From assembly GCF_027942865.1 (NCBI RefSeq), contig NC_134509.1, positions 25,044,697 to 25,108,696 of the forward strand: 64,000 bases of DNA, given 5' to 3'. Source of the stretch: Odontesthes bonariensis. Lineage: Eukaryota; Chordata; Actinopteri; Atheriniformes; Atherinopsidae. A program made the position numbers and the translations under genes. This document shows, piece after piece, positions 37,201-48,165 of this stretch (its first letter is position 1; the number at the start of each line of letters is the position of its first letter). The notes below the pieces were generated by a model. It was not told where the DNA came from. It saw only the letters and a list, made by a program, of their open reading frames with translations, and made no database searches.

Positions 37201-38625
37201 GTCAAAAAAAGACTGTTATGATTTACAGATCATTTAAAGTTTTAATGTAACGTAAACATGACAAAACCGAGCCAATTATTGCTCTTTAATGCCAGTGAAA
37301 GGTTTAAAAAAAAAAAAAGTTGGGGCAGACACTCTGCTGCTTCCCCCTCTGTTTACTCTTGATAAGACTCAGCTTTCAGGGCCCATGTTTTGAAAATCTA
37401 ATGGTTTTCCTGCTACTGTCTGATAACTGATGTCAGCTGCTCAACAGCTGCTTTGCCATATTTCACGTTTCATGATGTATCAAATGCTCACAGTAGATGA
37501 CGGATCTGGACTCCAGGCACGTCAGTTTGGCACTCAGCCCTACTGAAATAAGCAAGATCTTTCCTGAAAAAGAGTTGGATGGCATCATGTGATCCTCCAT
37601 AGCTGTTCACATCTCTCAGCATATCAAGAGTCTCTTTTCATGCCTAATCACGTAACTGACTTAGACCAGATCAACTATTTACAGTACTGAATTTCCCCGT
37701 TTCAGCATTAGATCGCTGTGGTTACTTAAAAAACACTGTTTAAAACATTTGAAAGTAATTTTATTTCTTTATTTGACCCTACAGCTCAGCTTTTGTTGAG
37801 ACAATGATGTAAGCAAATACATGTAACAAAAACCCCTTATCATGTTTATTATGGTTGCCTAGAACAGATAACAAAGGAAATGAAATAAAGATGCAGCAGC
37901 ATATTTTAGAATTGAACAAAAAGAGAAAACTTTACCTGGATTTGTTCTGAGGTCCATTGGTCCAGGTTGACTGACTTCACTCTGGATATGTGTACTCCCA
38001 GGTTCCTGTGGATGCCTGCACACCGAATGCAAATAAAAACTCCCAGATTCCAGGATGCCCATCTTGGACCTGTAGATGACAGCACACCATCAGACCAAGG
38101 AGGAAAAAAAGCATGAATCGGTTACATCTTGCCTGGACTTCAGGAGCCCAAAGGAAGCCCTGCGCTCTTTACAAATGATCCAACATATAATCAAGACTCA
38201 AGTTTACTCGAAAGTCCTGCAGCTGCTTAAACTCGACAGCGGAACAGACTGCGGGTGGTGATGGAGAAGCAGTGGAGCAGTTTAGGTAGATTTACAGAAG
38301 TTAGCTTGCTAGTTAGCCACTTAGTTTAGCTTAAGAGGAAGAAATGTCAGCTGACTAGCCTAAGCCAGCTACAATTTAGCCGGTTAGCTTAGGTAAGCTA
38401 AATAACGCAGATGCTGTAGTGTTAGTTTGTATCACCGAATGATTTTGAATTTAAGTGCCAACTTTTTAATATAAAAACGTAAAAACGTAAAAATGCCGCA
38501 CCTTTCGCTTCGCAGTCGGCGCAGTACTTGTTGTCTTCCTCCCTCAGCATTTTGGACAGGATGGCCTGGTGCTGCTCGTTAAGTTTCTGGGCCCTCTCTC
38601 TTTCCGAGCGGGTCGTCATGGTCAC
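29670..38625 (-). CDS. smap1: Small ArfGAP 1 (stromal membrane-associated protein 1)
   Basis: Ten exons were rebuilt: 38625-38502, 38069-37936, 36429-36344, 36236-36161, 36080-36018, 35901-35826, 34355-34228, 31740-31524, 30920-30583 and 29804-29670. Together they give 458 aa, close to human SMAP1. ATGs at 38,625 and 38,619 both fit, and the second gives the usual MxTRS start. The ArfGAP domain (about residues 18-140) has the complete zinc finger: C35, C38, C55 and C58 in CX2CX16CX2C spacing, then the arginine finger R63 in [17 protein letters not shown]. It stimulates GTP hydrolysis on Arf6-type GTPases during clathrin-dependent endocytosis. The clathrin box LLGLD falls at about 183-187, across the exon 6/7 junction. 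It is followed by the motifs [15 protein letters not shown] and [11 protein letters not shown]. The end is Met/Gly/Gln-rich and stops at QTLSTQLWK. The linker after the ArfGAP domain is shorter than in human, which has an extra, alternatively spliced segment. Wording of family function is established knowledge, and the exon model is read from sequence. Confidence 0.95.
29805..30582 (-). other. smap1 intron 9
   Basis: AT-rich with no recognisable repeat or exon. The acceptor CTTCCTCAG at 29,805-29,813 precedes the last coding exon. Confidence 0.5.
31228..31258. repeat. Poly(A) tract in smap1 intron 8
   Basis: About 31 consecutive A residues on the plus strand (poly(T) in the sense of smap1), lying in the intron between exons 8 and 9. 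No retroposed body is recognisable next to it. Confidence 0.8.
32172..33265 (+). mobile_element. 5'-truncated L2-like LINE, antisense within smap1 intron 7
   Basis: The fragment begins inside the reverse transcriptase ([17 protein letters not shown] at about 32,180). The catalytic YADD is changed to YAVD at about 32,278, then comes a frameshift with stops. From 32,311 a 266-codon frame runs to the end of the polyprotein: [57 protein letters not shown] and [17 protein letters not shown]. The tail GCACTTTGAATTGCGTACGA followed by TTGCCTTGCC is typical of fish L2 elements. It lies opposite to smap1 and is not functional. Confidence 0.85.
33458..33502. repeat. AAT-rich microsatellite
   Basis: A run of ATAA and AATA units in smap1 intron 7, directly after an A-rich stretch. 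Confidence 0.7.
35040..35600. repeat. Unclassified interspersed repeat, copy A (smap1 intron 6)
   Basis: Blocks of this stretch recur in order at 41,450-42,790: GAGCTACAGTTACAGCTC at 35,238 and 41,460, TCTAACT then GGGAGA-CATC near 35,348 and 41,606, TTGTGATTTTGTCAGA near 35,427 and 42,399, and TTTTAAAAG near 35,561 and 42,779. No coding capacity or terminal structure is visible. Confidence 0.5.
36430..37935 (-). other. smap1 intron 2
   Basis: About 1.5 kb without recognisable repeats. It contains an A-rich run near 37,302 and no additional exon-like sequence. The acceptor CCTTTCTTCAG precedes exon 3. Confidence 0.5.
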
Positions 38626-38639
38626 GGCTCGAGTGGGAC

Positions 38640-38850
38640 TTCCTTAATGAGAGAAACGCTACTTTAATCAATCGTCAGTCGGGAGAAGTTTCCGATAAAA
38701 TTTCATAATCAGAGGTCTGAAAGCCTCCGACTGGGATATGAAAAACCCCGGAACCGGAATCTCTTCTCCGCCCACAAGAATTTTAGAGCTGACGCGGCGG
38801 CCGCACCGGATTGGACTGCGGCTGTGACGTCATTTGACGCATTCTGAAGA
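38640..38850 (-). promoter_or_regulatory. Probable smap1 promoter
   Basis: Immediately upstream of the smap1 start lies a GC-rich block (GACGCGGCGGCCGC at about 38,791). It contains an inverted CCAAT (ATTGG at about 38,810) and a full cAMP-response-type palindrome, TGACGTCA, at 38,825-38,832. There is no TATA box. This fits a housekeeping CpG-type promoter and is inferred from motifs only. Confidence 0.5.
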
Positions 38851-38959
38851 ATTGAGATTAATATTATCACAAAACACAGATATGACTTAAAAAAAAACTT
38901 TATTCAGAAGCCGAACATTTTACCTTTGAAGTACAACGATTCTAATAAAATTGTTGTAG

Positions 38960-39930
38960 TTTTGTGAAAGCTCTTTTTTCCAGATGACTCACCTTTGCAT
39001 TTCCAAAACAAATGCCTGCACAAGTCTAACTATGCAAATGAGTCTGCAGTTAAAACAGAGGGCTTGCAGAGAGTTTAGCAAGCCGCTGCACCTGGCTGAA
39101 ACATGGCTCCAACAACAGAGCTGTCAGTTGAAACAATGGAAAGGATTATAAAACTTCTTCAGAGGGTAATTAAACTCAGAGTGGTGAAAGATGATGGGTG
39201 TTCCCAGTCAGCTGTGTCTAAAATTTAGAGCAAGTACCAGCAAAATGGAAAGGTTGTAAAAGGGTTACATGCAGGCCAACCGAGGAAGAAGTCAAAGAAA
39301 ACAGATAACCTCAAAGAAATATGCCCCAAAATAGAAAATGAACAACAATAAAAAATGAAAAAGAAATGGGCAGACACAGGAGTTGGTGTTTGTGACTGAA
39401 CTATAAGAAACTGGGATTTCCTTCCAGAAAACCCAAACGTAAACAATCACTAACACGTAAAGAGACGAAAATGAGGTTACGGTGGGCTAAGGAGAGGTAG
39501 TCATGGACTGTGGATGGTTGGATGAAATTGATATTCAGGGATGAATCGCCAGTCTGCTTTGGACAAAGAGAAGATGCTGGAACTGTAGTTTGGTTCAGAT
39601 CCAATGAAACATAAATATGACTGCCTGAAGAACACAAGCACATTTCCACGATCACTAATGATATTGATGGGGTTGATGTCAGCTAAAGGACCAGGAGAGA
39701 CGGCAGTCATAACCTTTGCAGTAAAATGATGGACATTTTTCTCATTCCCACCATTGAAAGATTGTTTTGTGATACTAAAGACATTTTTCAGGATGGTAAT
39801 CCATCTTGCCACTGAGCAAAGGGCGGTCAAACTTATGTTCAACGAAGGACATATCAACTTAGTGACACGGCCAGCAAACAGTCTGGATCTGGATCGAGTT
39901 AAACTTATGGTGGAAACTTAAATAATAACT
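38960..39930 (+). mobile_element. Dead Tc1-like transposon between smap1 and cenpk
   Basis: From about 39,102 (MAPTTELSVETMERIIKLL) the plus strand encodes a Tc1-type transposase with several stops and frameshifts. Seen are the helix-turn-helix region (VKDDGCSQSAVSKI, then YQQNGKVVKGLHAGQPRK), KKWADTGVGVCD, SLMILMGLMSAKGPGETAVI near 39,650, and a decayed end with NEGHINLVTRPANSLDLD near 39,840. The order matches an intact transposase, so this is one old copy. No inverted ends could be pinned down. Confidence 0.75.
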
Positions 39931-39959
39931 AATAAGCTTGCATCTGAAGTTTAGTTCCA

Positions 39960-39965
39960 AATTTA
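39960..39965 (-). terminator. Candidate polyadenylation signal of cenpk
   Basis: TTTATT on the plus strand gives AATAAA on the minus strand, about 475 bases after the cenpk stop at 40,438-40,440. Confidence 0.35.
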
Positions 39966-40437
39966 TTATACAACAGAATATATGGAAACACATATGAACA
40001 AAATCTACATATATACAGCACATCAATACTGGACAGTCACAGAAGTTAAGTCCAATTAAAAAATATAAAATGTAAAACAATATCAACCCATTAAGACCTG
40101 ATTCAACATGGCATTAATGGGTTGAAGAACACTGATTAAAATAAGCCAATCTTGTGAAAACATTTATGTAAATATGGTCAAATATAATATGAAGTTTAGA
40201 GTTTCAAATGTCAGACCTGTTCAAGTGGAAAAACTTAAATCTAGACCTTTTAAAACGACACACGATTTATAAAAAAAAAAACATCTAAAAACTACTTTTG
40301 AAGCCTAAATGAGTAACTTAAAAAAACACGTTTTATAACTGCGAAACACACATAGATACTAAAAACCGACCTTCTTACCATACCAACACAATCGATCACC
40401 GTATCTAAACAAGCGAGAAGCCTGATGCATCAGCACA

Positions 40438-43400
40438 TTAGAAAAAGGTTTCCAGTCGGATCTTGAAGTTATTCTCCTGGTGTCTCACAGCAATCCCGTA
40501 GCGCAGCAGCATCTCCGCGTACGGTGGCCAGAATGTGTTATCTATTGTAACGTAGGGGTCATGCGGTGCGTTCAGGGCCTTGTTCATGAGCATCTGTAGG
40601 TGGCAAGAAAGCAAAACTGCTTCTTATATCCGCATCTTCATACTGCATGAAACAATTATTTTTACTTCATCCAATTCCTGCCACCAGCACCAGCAAGTTT
40701 ACACACATTCATCATGGGCATGCAGGTCATGGCAATATTGAGCTGTTCTTTTATGTTATACATCGTTCAGAAAGATTGTCCAGTACAAATCTCTCATAAG
40801 TGAAAAAGACACAATCTAACAAGCTTTGCACCGTCGCCTCACAGCAAGAGGGGTCCTGGTTTGAATCCCACGTATGCGTGGGTTCTCTCCGGGTACTCCG
40901 GCTTCCTCCCAACGCCCAAAAACCTGCATGTTAGGTTAATTGGTGTCTCTAAATTGATACAAGGAGTGAGTGTGAGCGTGGATGGTTGTTTGTCTCTGTG
41001 TGTCCAGGGTGTACCTCACCTCTCGTCCAATGACAGCTGGGATAGGCTCCGCCCCCACCCCCACCCCGAGTTGGATTAAGCGGGTATAGAAAATGGATGT
41101 ATGAAATTCATAGAGTTAAAAATGACATACTTCAGGGGTGCTGAAAACGACTGGATGTAAGCGTGCACGAGGCCCACAGTGCAGATTAGAGAATGAGTAC
41201 CAAATATTTCCACAAGTAGGGAATTTCCATTTTGAAAAATCAGCAAATTTCAAGACCATCAGTTCAAACAACTTTCACAAGACGTTCTCGAATTGCGTCT
41301 GAACTGGAAGCTGCTGGGAGGATGCCACTGAAGAAGCTCTTGCTCCTACAATGACACCTTTAAGCTTGGCATATAAAAAGCCTTTAGAGTGAAAAACTTA
41401 TGGTAAGATGAAACAAAGACTAAATGGTTTGGAAACAATCATCACTGCACAGTTGAGTCGAGCTACAGTTACAGCTCAACTTGGACATTTGATGGGACCG
41501 TCCTTGTGCCAATGTAATGAACAGGAGAGGGAATCTAGTTAATGATTTAACTATGACTAATGCCACAACGTGTGCGAAAAAACATCCATGACAGTCTGTT
41601 ACTTCTAACTTTATCGTGGGAGACCATCCTACATGTACGTATAGTCGTTTTCACAGACAAACAGTGGGGCAGCTGTGGCTCAGCTGGTAGGGCAGCAGTT
41701 TGATCCCCAGCAGGCTGAACCCCACATTAGCTCCAGTATGTGCACTGGTGTGCGACTGGAAGCAATGCATAAATATATATCATAGAGAGAACGGTTGAAT
41801 AAGTAACGTGTAAAACTCTTTGTAGAACCTGGACAAGGTTAAAAAAAAAAAGAGCAATACACGAACATATAACTTTGGTCTTTTAATCCTTTCACTGGCT
41901 TCCTGCTGTTTCCTAATTGATTTTAAGATTTTATTGCCGACATTTAAAGGTTTTACATTGATTTGCTCCATCTTATTTATTAGATCTTCTAAACATCCAC
42001 ACCCCTGTGAGAGCACTGCGGTCAAACGAGCCAGTTTCTCTTAGATGTTCCAAGATCCAGGTTAAAACTCAGGGGGATGGAGCTTTTTCAGTGGCCTATC
42101 CACATCTGTGGAACAGTTTATGCTTCCAGAGACGCGATGCTCAGACTGTAGAGATATTTAAGTCACTGCTAAACTCTCACCTCTTCTCTTTGGCCTTCAA
42201 CTTGACTTTTTATTGTCTTTATCTTCTTTTACATGTTATTTTATTGTTTTTATATTTTTACTATTTTATTACCTTCTTGCTGTTGTTTTTTTATTGACTG
42301 CGAATCACTTCGGCCAACTCTTGTTGTTTTTAAATGGTGCTATATAAAGAAACTTGATCTTGACCAATAGAAATGTGGAACATTTACAGACATCTTGTTG
42401 TGATTTTGTCAGATGATGCCGGGGTTATAAAATCAGGATTTTTATTAGAGGAGAACGACAGCCTGGAGATGCTTTAAGTGACCATGAATTAACATTAATG
42501 GGCTGCTTATCAATCACAATTTCTGCTGAGTTCTGACAAAAGACAGAAAAATTGGGAATTGGGCTGCATTAACATACAGTTCAATATTCTTTTTTTTCTT
42601 CTCTTTAACAAGATGTAAACGGATGTAACTCTGGAGGATGTGTGGAGCCCCTCGGCCCATTTGAATCTACTTGAGCATATACATGCAGGAGTAATTAAAT
42701 CACCAACCTCACTAATTGGGTTTTTTAGTCCAGTGTTGAGAACCTTGATTTCAGTCAGACTAACATATTAACACACATTTTAAAAGCCTGTTTTTTTCTG
42801 GACGAACACAAATAATTTGTTTTTACTTTAGCGTAATGTAAACTGGTATTTTTGAGGAGCAAATATTCAGTGTATTGTGTATTCAGCGCAGCAGACACTC
42901 TACTAACAGACAAGCATGCTCTGGGGCTGTTTGGCAGACGATTGAACAAAGTGGATTTCATAAAGTAGGAGGACAACCTCAGAATTCTTCAGCATTATCT
43001 CAAACCTCAACTAGACAGTTAGAAATCTGGACAAAGTTTAGTATTCCAACAGGACAATGAACCCAAACACACACAGAAATTGGTTGTGTAATGGATAAGG
43101 AAAGGCCAACAGTTAGCTTTTAGAGTGGCCTTCAAAATGTCCTGGCAAAAGATATTAGGATGTTATTTAAAGGCACAAATTTTGCCAAGAGGAGTGGACA
43201 AATATTAACCAGAATTCTCCCGAAAGCTTGTGAGTAGATTCCAAAAACATCTGGTCAAGGTGCAGCTTGATAAGAGACACTGAACCACATATTAGACCCC
43301 GGGTTTACTTCAGAAAACCCTGAATAATTGATCTTTTTATCAAAACATTCTTAGCATGTCTCGTCCTTGAAATTCAATATGGTAGCAGATATTGCTGTAT

Positions 43401-46400
43401 CAAAGCCTAAGTTTTGATGTGAGCAACTGATACTTTGTACATAAAAAAAAGGAAACGGAATTGTGTTGGTGGCCTCTGATCTATATTATATGACAGCCAG
43501 TTGTTATGCACAGAAAGACTAAATGTTTTAGACTCACAAGGTTAAAACAGCAGTGTTTAACAGTTCTAGTAGTCCAAAGTTAATTTAGTTTATTACTTCA
43601 ATAACCAACAAACACAGATTGCAGTTGCTCCTTCGCAATATTGTTGAAGAGTGGACAAAGAGTTTGTAACCCAGCAGTCGTTGTGTACAGCAACATTTTG
43701 AGTGTTTATAGCTGAAAAAGATGCATTTTTAAACTAATTGACATTATTAATGATTAATCTGTTTCCACTGAGCCAATATGTACAATACACAGGGAAGTTA
43801 AAACAGTGGCATAAAAAAAGGTATGCAAACATAATTAGAATTATTAATTACATGTCAAACAGCTGCTGAAAAAAGTCTCATCAGGCCTGTTTCCCTCTAA
43901 AGGATCAACCCGTGAAGATGTTTTCCCAGAGCTACCACCAGGCACAGTCTCATGACGACAGTCACTAAGGAATACCCAAACAATAATTAAGGATTATGCT
44001 GCAAGGAAAAATTTAATTATATTTAAAAAAAAAATCCTTTTGACCCAAATTAATATTTAATGGATTAACAGAGGCACATATTTGTTATTATAACCTGAAT
44101 TATAATAAATGTGTTGCAATCTATTTCTTTTGCTGAGACCAACAAGTCAAGTTCTGTGGAAGATATTTAAACTCTTTTTCAGAAAAGTCTGTTTGGTTCA
44201 TTCTTCCTGAAAATATGTCCATTACAGCTTAATTCAATATCAAGTTCTTTGCAGTTCACTATACAAACGCTAAATAAGCCAGAATTTACCTGAGACACGT
44301 CCGCTGGAGAGAGGAGATTCTCTAAAATCTTAAACTTGAAAAGCTCAGATTCTTACTTTCAGGCTCTTTCAAGTCATTCCAGGATACATGGAAGCCTTTC
44401 TGGAATTAGTCACCTCCCTTAGTTTATCCGAAACCAATAAAATAAATAAAGTTTATAAAGTAGAAGCAGTGGTTTTGTCAATGGTCTTTTTCATTGTTCA
44501 ACAAAGTCTGTCATTTTTCCCAGATACTGGAGATGCCATAATTTTAAGATATATATATATATTGTTAATGAAGAAACGATGCTAAAGTGACATCCAGCTC
44601 TTGTTCGGATCAATATTTCGATCATCATCATAGGTTGTACGGAAACAAAAGATTTCCGACACTGCAGTTGATTCTGTTGTGTGTGCAAACCCACCTCCAG
44701 AATGTCACTGAGTGAAATCAGGTCCTCACTTATCTCGTGTGCAATCGTCTGCAAAAGAAAAAGGAAAGATTGTGAAGTGGAGTGGAGTAGCAGCAACACA
44801 CACTTTGTCATGAACAGCCGTTCACTGCACCTTCTTCTTTTTGCTTGTGCTGGTTTCATTCTGAGGGAGAGGAACATGCTTCTCCAGTACATCCCCCAGA
44901 GACTCCATCAGCTTTTCCTGGTAGTCCTTCATTTTATGGATTTTTGCCTTGGTGTCCTGCAGCACACTGGGATGATGCACATCCACACATTGAAAGTCTA
45001 TTCTTTCTATGTTTAACTGCTTAATTTAAGTATACATAGATTCCCCCATCATTACAGAACTGGATCATTTTAATGCGTTTTGTTGCCATCTCCTGTGAAA
45101 ACACTCTTTTGTTTTAAGCTGACTTTGCCACCAACACTCACTTAAGCTCCGATATTGTCTCCCTTTCCACTTTAAGTCGTTCAGCGTGATCCTTGGCAGC
45201 TATAAGCACTTGTTTCTTTTCCTCCAGCCATTTCTGTTCACTATAAAAACAAGGGGAGTAAAACACAAGAAAGCGTCTCTGAAATGTTTCTTTCACTCAA
45301 CTCTGAAAAACGTTTCTCTAAAAATGCAATAAGGAATGTAACACACAGCTCTTTGGTCTCTCTCAGTTTTTCTCTCTTTGCTTCACAACAAGAAACAACC
45401 ATCTCAAGTTCAGAGCACAGCTTGAGCATCTGTGGAAAACAAAGAGAGGAAATTAACTGCTTGAAAATCATTTATTATGAGAACTTATCCGTGAATTCTC
45501 AGTGTTGCATTTTACACATAAACCCACCTCCTCTTTTCCAGCTTGAAGTAAAATTTGAGGATTTGCTGCCAGCACTGGATGGAGCAAAGTTAATAATACA
45601 GACAAACATTTTAATCACATAAAATCTAACATCACACATTAAATACAGCGTATAACAACACGTACAATTCTACTTTGATTTGAAAGCCATAAATCAAAGG
45701 TTTATATTTCAAAATCTGAAATCTCTCATCAAAAAGTAAAATACAATACAAACTGTAGCACAAACCTTTGGCTGTGGCTTGTGATATCAACATTTCAACA
45801 TTCATGTAATATGTAAATAATGTTACGGCTTTCATTGCAGTATGAATAGACGACTTACATTTTGGCTCCACTGCCAACCACTGCTTCAGTTCAGCCTCTG
45901 TTGCTATCAGTCTGTTCACTGCCTGTTGGTGATTAATATTCACAAATTTATAAAGGATGATCAAGTTATTTAAATAAACAAATTTAAAAACAAGCATTTC
46001 CTCGACCATAAGTATGAAGCGAGAAGGCGTTAGTTTAATTCAGAGATTGGTTAGAACTATTCATATAAAGATTCAGACACTTAGTGTGACCATAAATATA
46101 TTCCTTGAGAAACTTTTCGTTATTCCTTATCAGGAGCTTTTCCAACAGAAATGGACAGAAAAGCAAAACGAGAGAAAATCGACTCTTCTTATTTTGTTTT
46201 TAAGATAAATTATTCCGAATGCCAAAAACAGGTCTCAGAAAGATTTGGTAATATTTTAAATTGAACAGTACCAAACATTTATGGATGTTATATACATAAT
46301 ATATATATGTATATATATATATTATATATATAATACATCAATTCCAAGTCAGTTAAACTTTGGCCAGTGAGGAGAAGTCAAAGTGAATCACTGCAGTATA

Positions 46401-48065
46401 ATCATTTGGTTTGTATGCTGCCAAACTCGGGGTGCATCTGACCAACTTCCTGTTATTTCCACCTCAAATCTAAATAGTGGATCCATATTTATGTTTTCAT
46501 TTCAAAATACATACGTTTTAATACGTTTGAGCCCATCGTCCAAACTATTCCCATCTCTTGACATTTCTTAAAGCATTAACTATCTGAAAAGCTGCTGACC
46601 CAGTTACAGTTTGTAAACGTGAGTACAGAATGTGTGTGGGGGCAGCAAACAGAAGGAGGGACACAATCATCAAAGATTAGTGAACATCATATTAGTCACT
46701 ACTACTTGTTGCATGTGATCCAAACATTTTATTTTAAACACGACACCCGCACACATTTATTGATTTCATTCTTTATGTGTGGGTCATTTCTCAATGTAAT
46801 AGCTTCCTCAAGCTATGGATTCTGCTCCTGGTAGCCCTTGAAATTGTAAACATTTTTGATAAGAGTTCCTTTCAGTAACATCTCCACCTCCACATCAGTC
46901 CCAGTCCCAAGCAACCATTTATCTGCTTCCAAAATGGCCATCTTATCTGCAACTTTGTGTTTCTATGGATGAAGATTACTTTTGAAATTCTTCTCAAGGG
47001 CCTGTCTGGATGAATATGGGTTTTGTTTCATACCGCAACTTTATAAGATCTTTTCACAGTGACTATTCTCCTATACACAAATAAAAACACCAAAATCAGT
47101 GTAAGAATGTGTAACATGGACAAATTTTGAGTTAATACAGCTGAGATGGTCTTCCTGATTTTACTGAAGGCTAAACACGGCAGCGCCGAGACTCCGGCAA
47201 GCACAGACACGGTGGAGTGATACACTTTGGTGTACTTTACTGGCCTCATCTATTCCGAACCTCAGGCCTTAGTGGAACACACCAACGGCTGAAAATAATC
47301 TTTTATCTCTTGGAGAAAACAGCCCTAGGCCGTTTAAGTCCTGGTGCTTTTGGTGAAAATGCAGCTTTAGTGATAGTCTTTAGATGAAAATCATCATATC
47401 ACTTTGTGAACAAGTCACTTTTAAAGTGTAAATAGGGAAATATGCCACTTTTTTTTGTCACATTTAAACTAATTGCTTACAATGCTTGAAACATTTGAAG
47501 CACAATGCAAAAAAAGTGTAAAATCCATGTGTGAAAATCGTCTCACCTGTTCCTGTTGATTCTCACAAAAATCTGGTTCAGAGAGAATAATCTCATTCTG
47601 AAGCTGCAACACAGACACACACACACAGTCTGAGGTTTATAATATTTAAATGCATCCAAAGCATGGTTAAATTCAGAGTATCCCTGCAGGATATGGTGTT
47701 AAACACTGCGTTTACCTTTTCCAGGTAAGTAAACTGCTTTTCACACATCTCAAGCAGCTCCAACTGAGCGGCCTCTGACAGCTGCGATGTTGCATCTCCA
47801 CCCCCCGCCACCTCAGCCTGAACATGGACACAAAACAGGTCGAAACGGGAATTTTCTAATAAAAGGAAATTGCTGACAAAATTCAACACTACCCCTGTTA
47901 GCTCATGCTAACTTCCTGCTCCAGAAAAGTTAAACTGAGATTGTCGCAGGTTAACAGAACCGATATTATATGTTATAAACGTGCAAACACTGTGTTGTGT
48001 ATTGTTCGGCACATATCTCAACCACGAGAATAAGTCAGACGTGGTAAAATTTTTACCATAGTCAT
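40438..48065 (-). CDS. cenpk: Centromere protein K (inner kinetochore CCAN subunit)
   Basis: Ten coding exons join in frame: 48065-48057, 47817-47716, 47603-47547, 45922-45859, 45574-45528, 45429-45347, 45240-45142, 44966-44831, 44748-44695 and 40593-40438. They give 268 aa, against about 269 in human. The first coding exon holds only three codons (MTM). Most of the chain is charged helix or coiled coil (about residues 25-195, for example EQKWLEEKKQVLIAAKDHAE). The strongest match is the C-terminal block PHDPYVTIDNTFWPPYAEML (residues 227-246) followed by LRYGIAVRHQE, which corresponds to PHDPYVKI-FWPPYVELLLRNGIALRH in the family. CENP-K works with CENP-H, -I and -M in the constitutive centromere-associated network, linking CENP-A chromatin to the outer kinetochore in the nucleus. 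The donor of exon 6 (GTGTGT) is weak, but the join keeps frame. The promoter carries cell-cycle-type sites (see the entry at 48,121). Confidence 0.93.
40825..41105 (+). mobile_element. tRNA-derived SINE-like repeat with ATGGATG-type tail
   Basis: The start (ACCGTCGCCTCACAGCAAGA) and the B-box-like GGTTTGAATCCCA near 40,858 match the head of widespread fish tRNA-derived SINEs. The body has GGTTCTCTCCGGGTACTCC, TTAGGTTAATTGGTG and AGCTGGGATAGGCTCCGCCC. It ends in AAAATGGATGTATG. The A box is truncated. It lies in the last intron of cenpk. Confidence 0.7.
41664..41775 (+). mobile_element. Short tRNA-derived SINE fragment
   Basis: GGGGCAGCTGTGGCTCAGCT with GGTAGGGCAG matches a tRNA-like A-box region, followed closely by a B-box-like TTTGATCCCC, then CTGAACCCCACATTAGCTCC, typical of a common fish SINE body. 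The spacer between the boxes is shortened, so it is a deleted copy. Confidence 0.65.
41785..42368 (+). mobile_element. L2/Rex1-like LINE 3' fragment
   Basis: The plus strand encodes decayed C-terminal LINE sequence: HWLPV-like CTGGCTTCCTGCTG near 41,896, LRALRSNEPVSLRCSKIQVK near 42,009-42,068, and FSVAYPHLWNSL at about 42,089-42,125. It ends with FKSLLNSHLFSLAF at about 42,160, and an AT-rich tail finishes with GTGCTATATAAAGAAACTTG. It is 5'-truncated and lies in the last cenpk intron. Confidence 0.75.
42870..43280 (+). mobile_element. Decayed Tc1-like transposase fragment
   Basis: About 43,037-43,082 encodes VFQQDNEPKHTQKLVV, the conserved metal-binding region of Tc1-like transposases (usual form FQQDNDPKHT). 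It is preceded by frame-shifted remnants (GGQPQNSSALSQTSTRQLE) and followed by further decayed coding sequence. Multiple stops show that it is inactive. Confidence 0.65.
43281..44694 (-). other. Remaining part of the last cenpk intron
   Basis: AT-rich sequence with no exon, repeat family or RNA that I can name. A short run of alternating A and T lies at about 44,549-44,562. Confidence 0.5.
45923..47546 (-). other. cenpk intron 3
   Basis: About 1.6 kb between the exons ending at 47,547 and starting at 45,922. It holds an AT-only palindromic microsatellite at about 46,290-46,334 and no coding sequence that I recognise. Confidence 0.5.
46290..46334. repeat. TA-dinucleotide palindromic microsatellite
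   Basis: About 45 bases made almost wholly of alternating T and A with the self-complementary core ATATATATATGTATATATAT. It would form a cruciform or hairpin when single-stranded. Confidence 0.7.
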
Positions 48066-48165
48066 GAAATCCACAGTTTTAATCCACGACACGAACAACA
48101 AGAACAGACGCTGCCTCTTTTTCAAAATACCGCCAATTTTGATGACGTCATATCTGCGACAGAAA
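48066..48165 (-). promoter_or_regulatory. cenpk promoter with CDE/CHR-like and CRE sites
   Basis: Reading on the minus strand towards the ATG at 48,065, the order is TGACGTCA (48,150-48,143), ATTGGCGG (48,137-48,130) and TTTGAA (48,126-48,121). GGCGG followed three bases later by TTTGAA resembles the CDE/CHR tandem of G2/M genes, which normally has four bases between. TTTGAA itself is the canonical CHR bound by the DREAM and MuvB complexes. Cell-cycle control of a centromere gene would make sense. Motifs are seen and the regulation is inferred. Confidence 0.5.

Larger units (their letters stand above)
41450..42790. repeat. Unclassified interspersed repeat, copy B, split by later insertions
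   Basis: This is the same repeat as 35,040-35,600, with blocks in the same order. About 700 bases of a tRNA-type SINE (41,664-41,775) and an L2-like LINE piece (41,785-42,368) separate the left part (41,450-41,660) from the right part (42,380-42,790). The nesting shows that the SINE and LINE arrived after this repeat. Confidence 0.5.
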
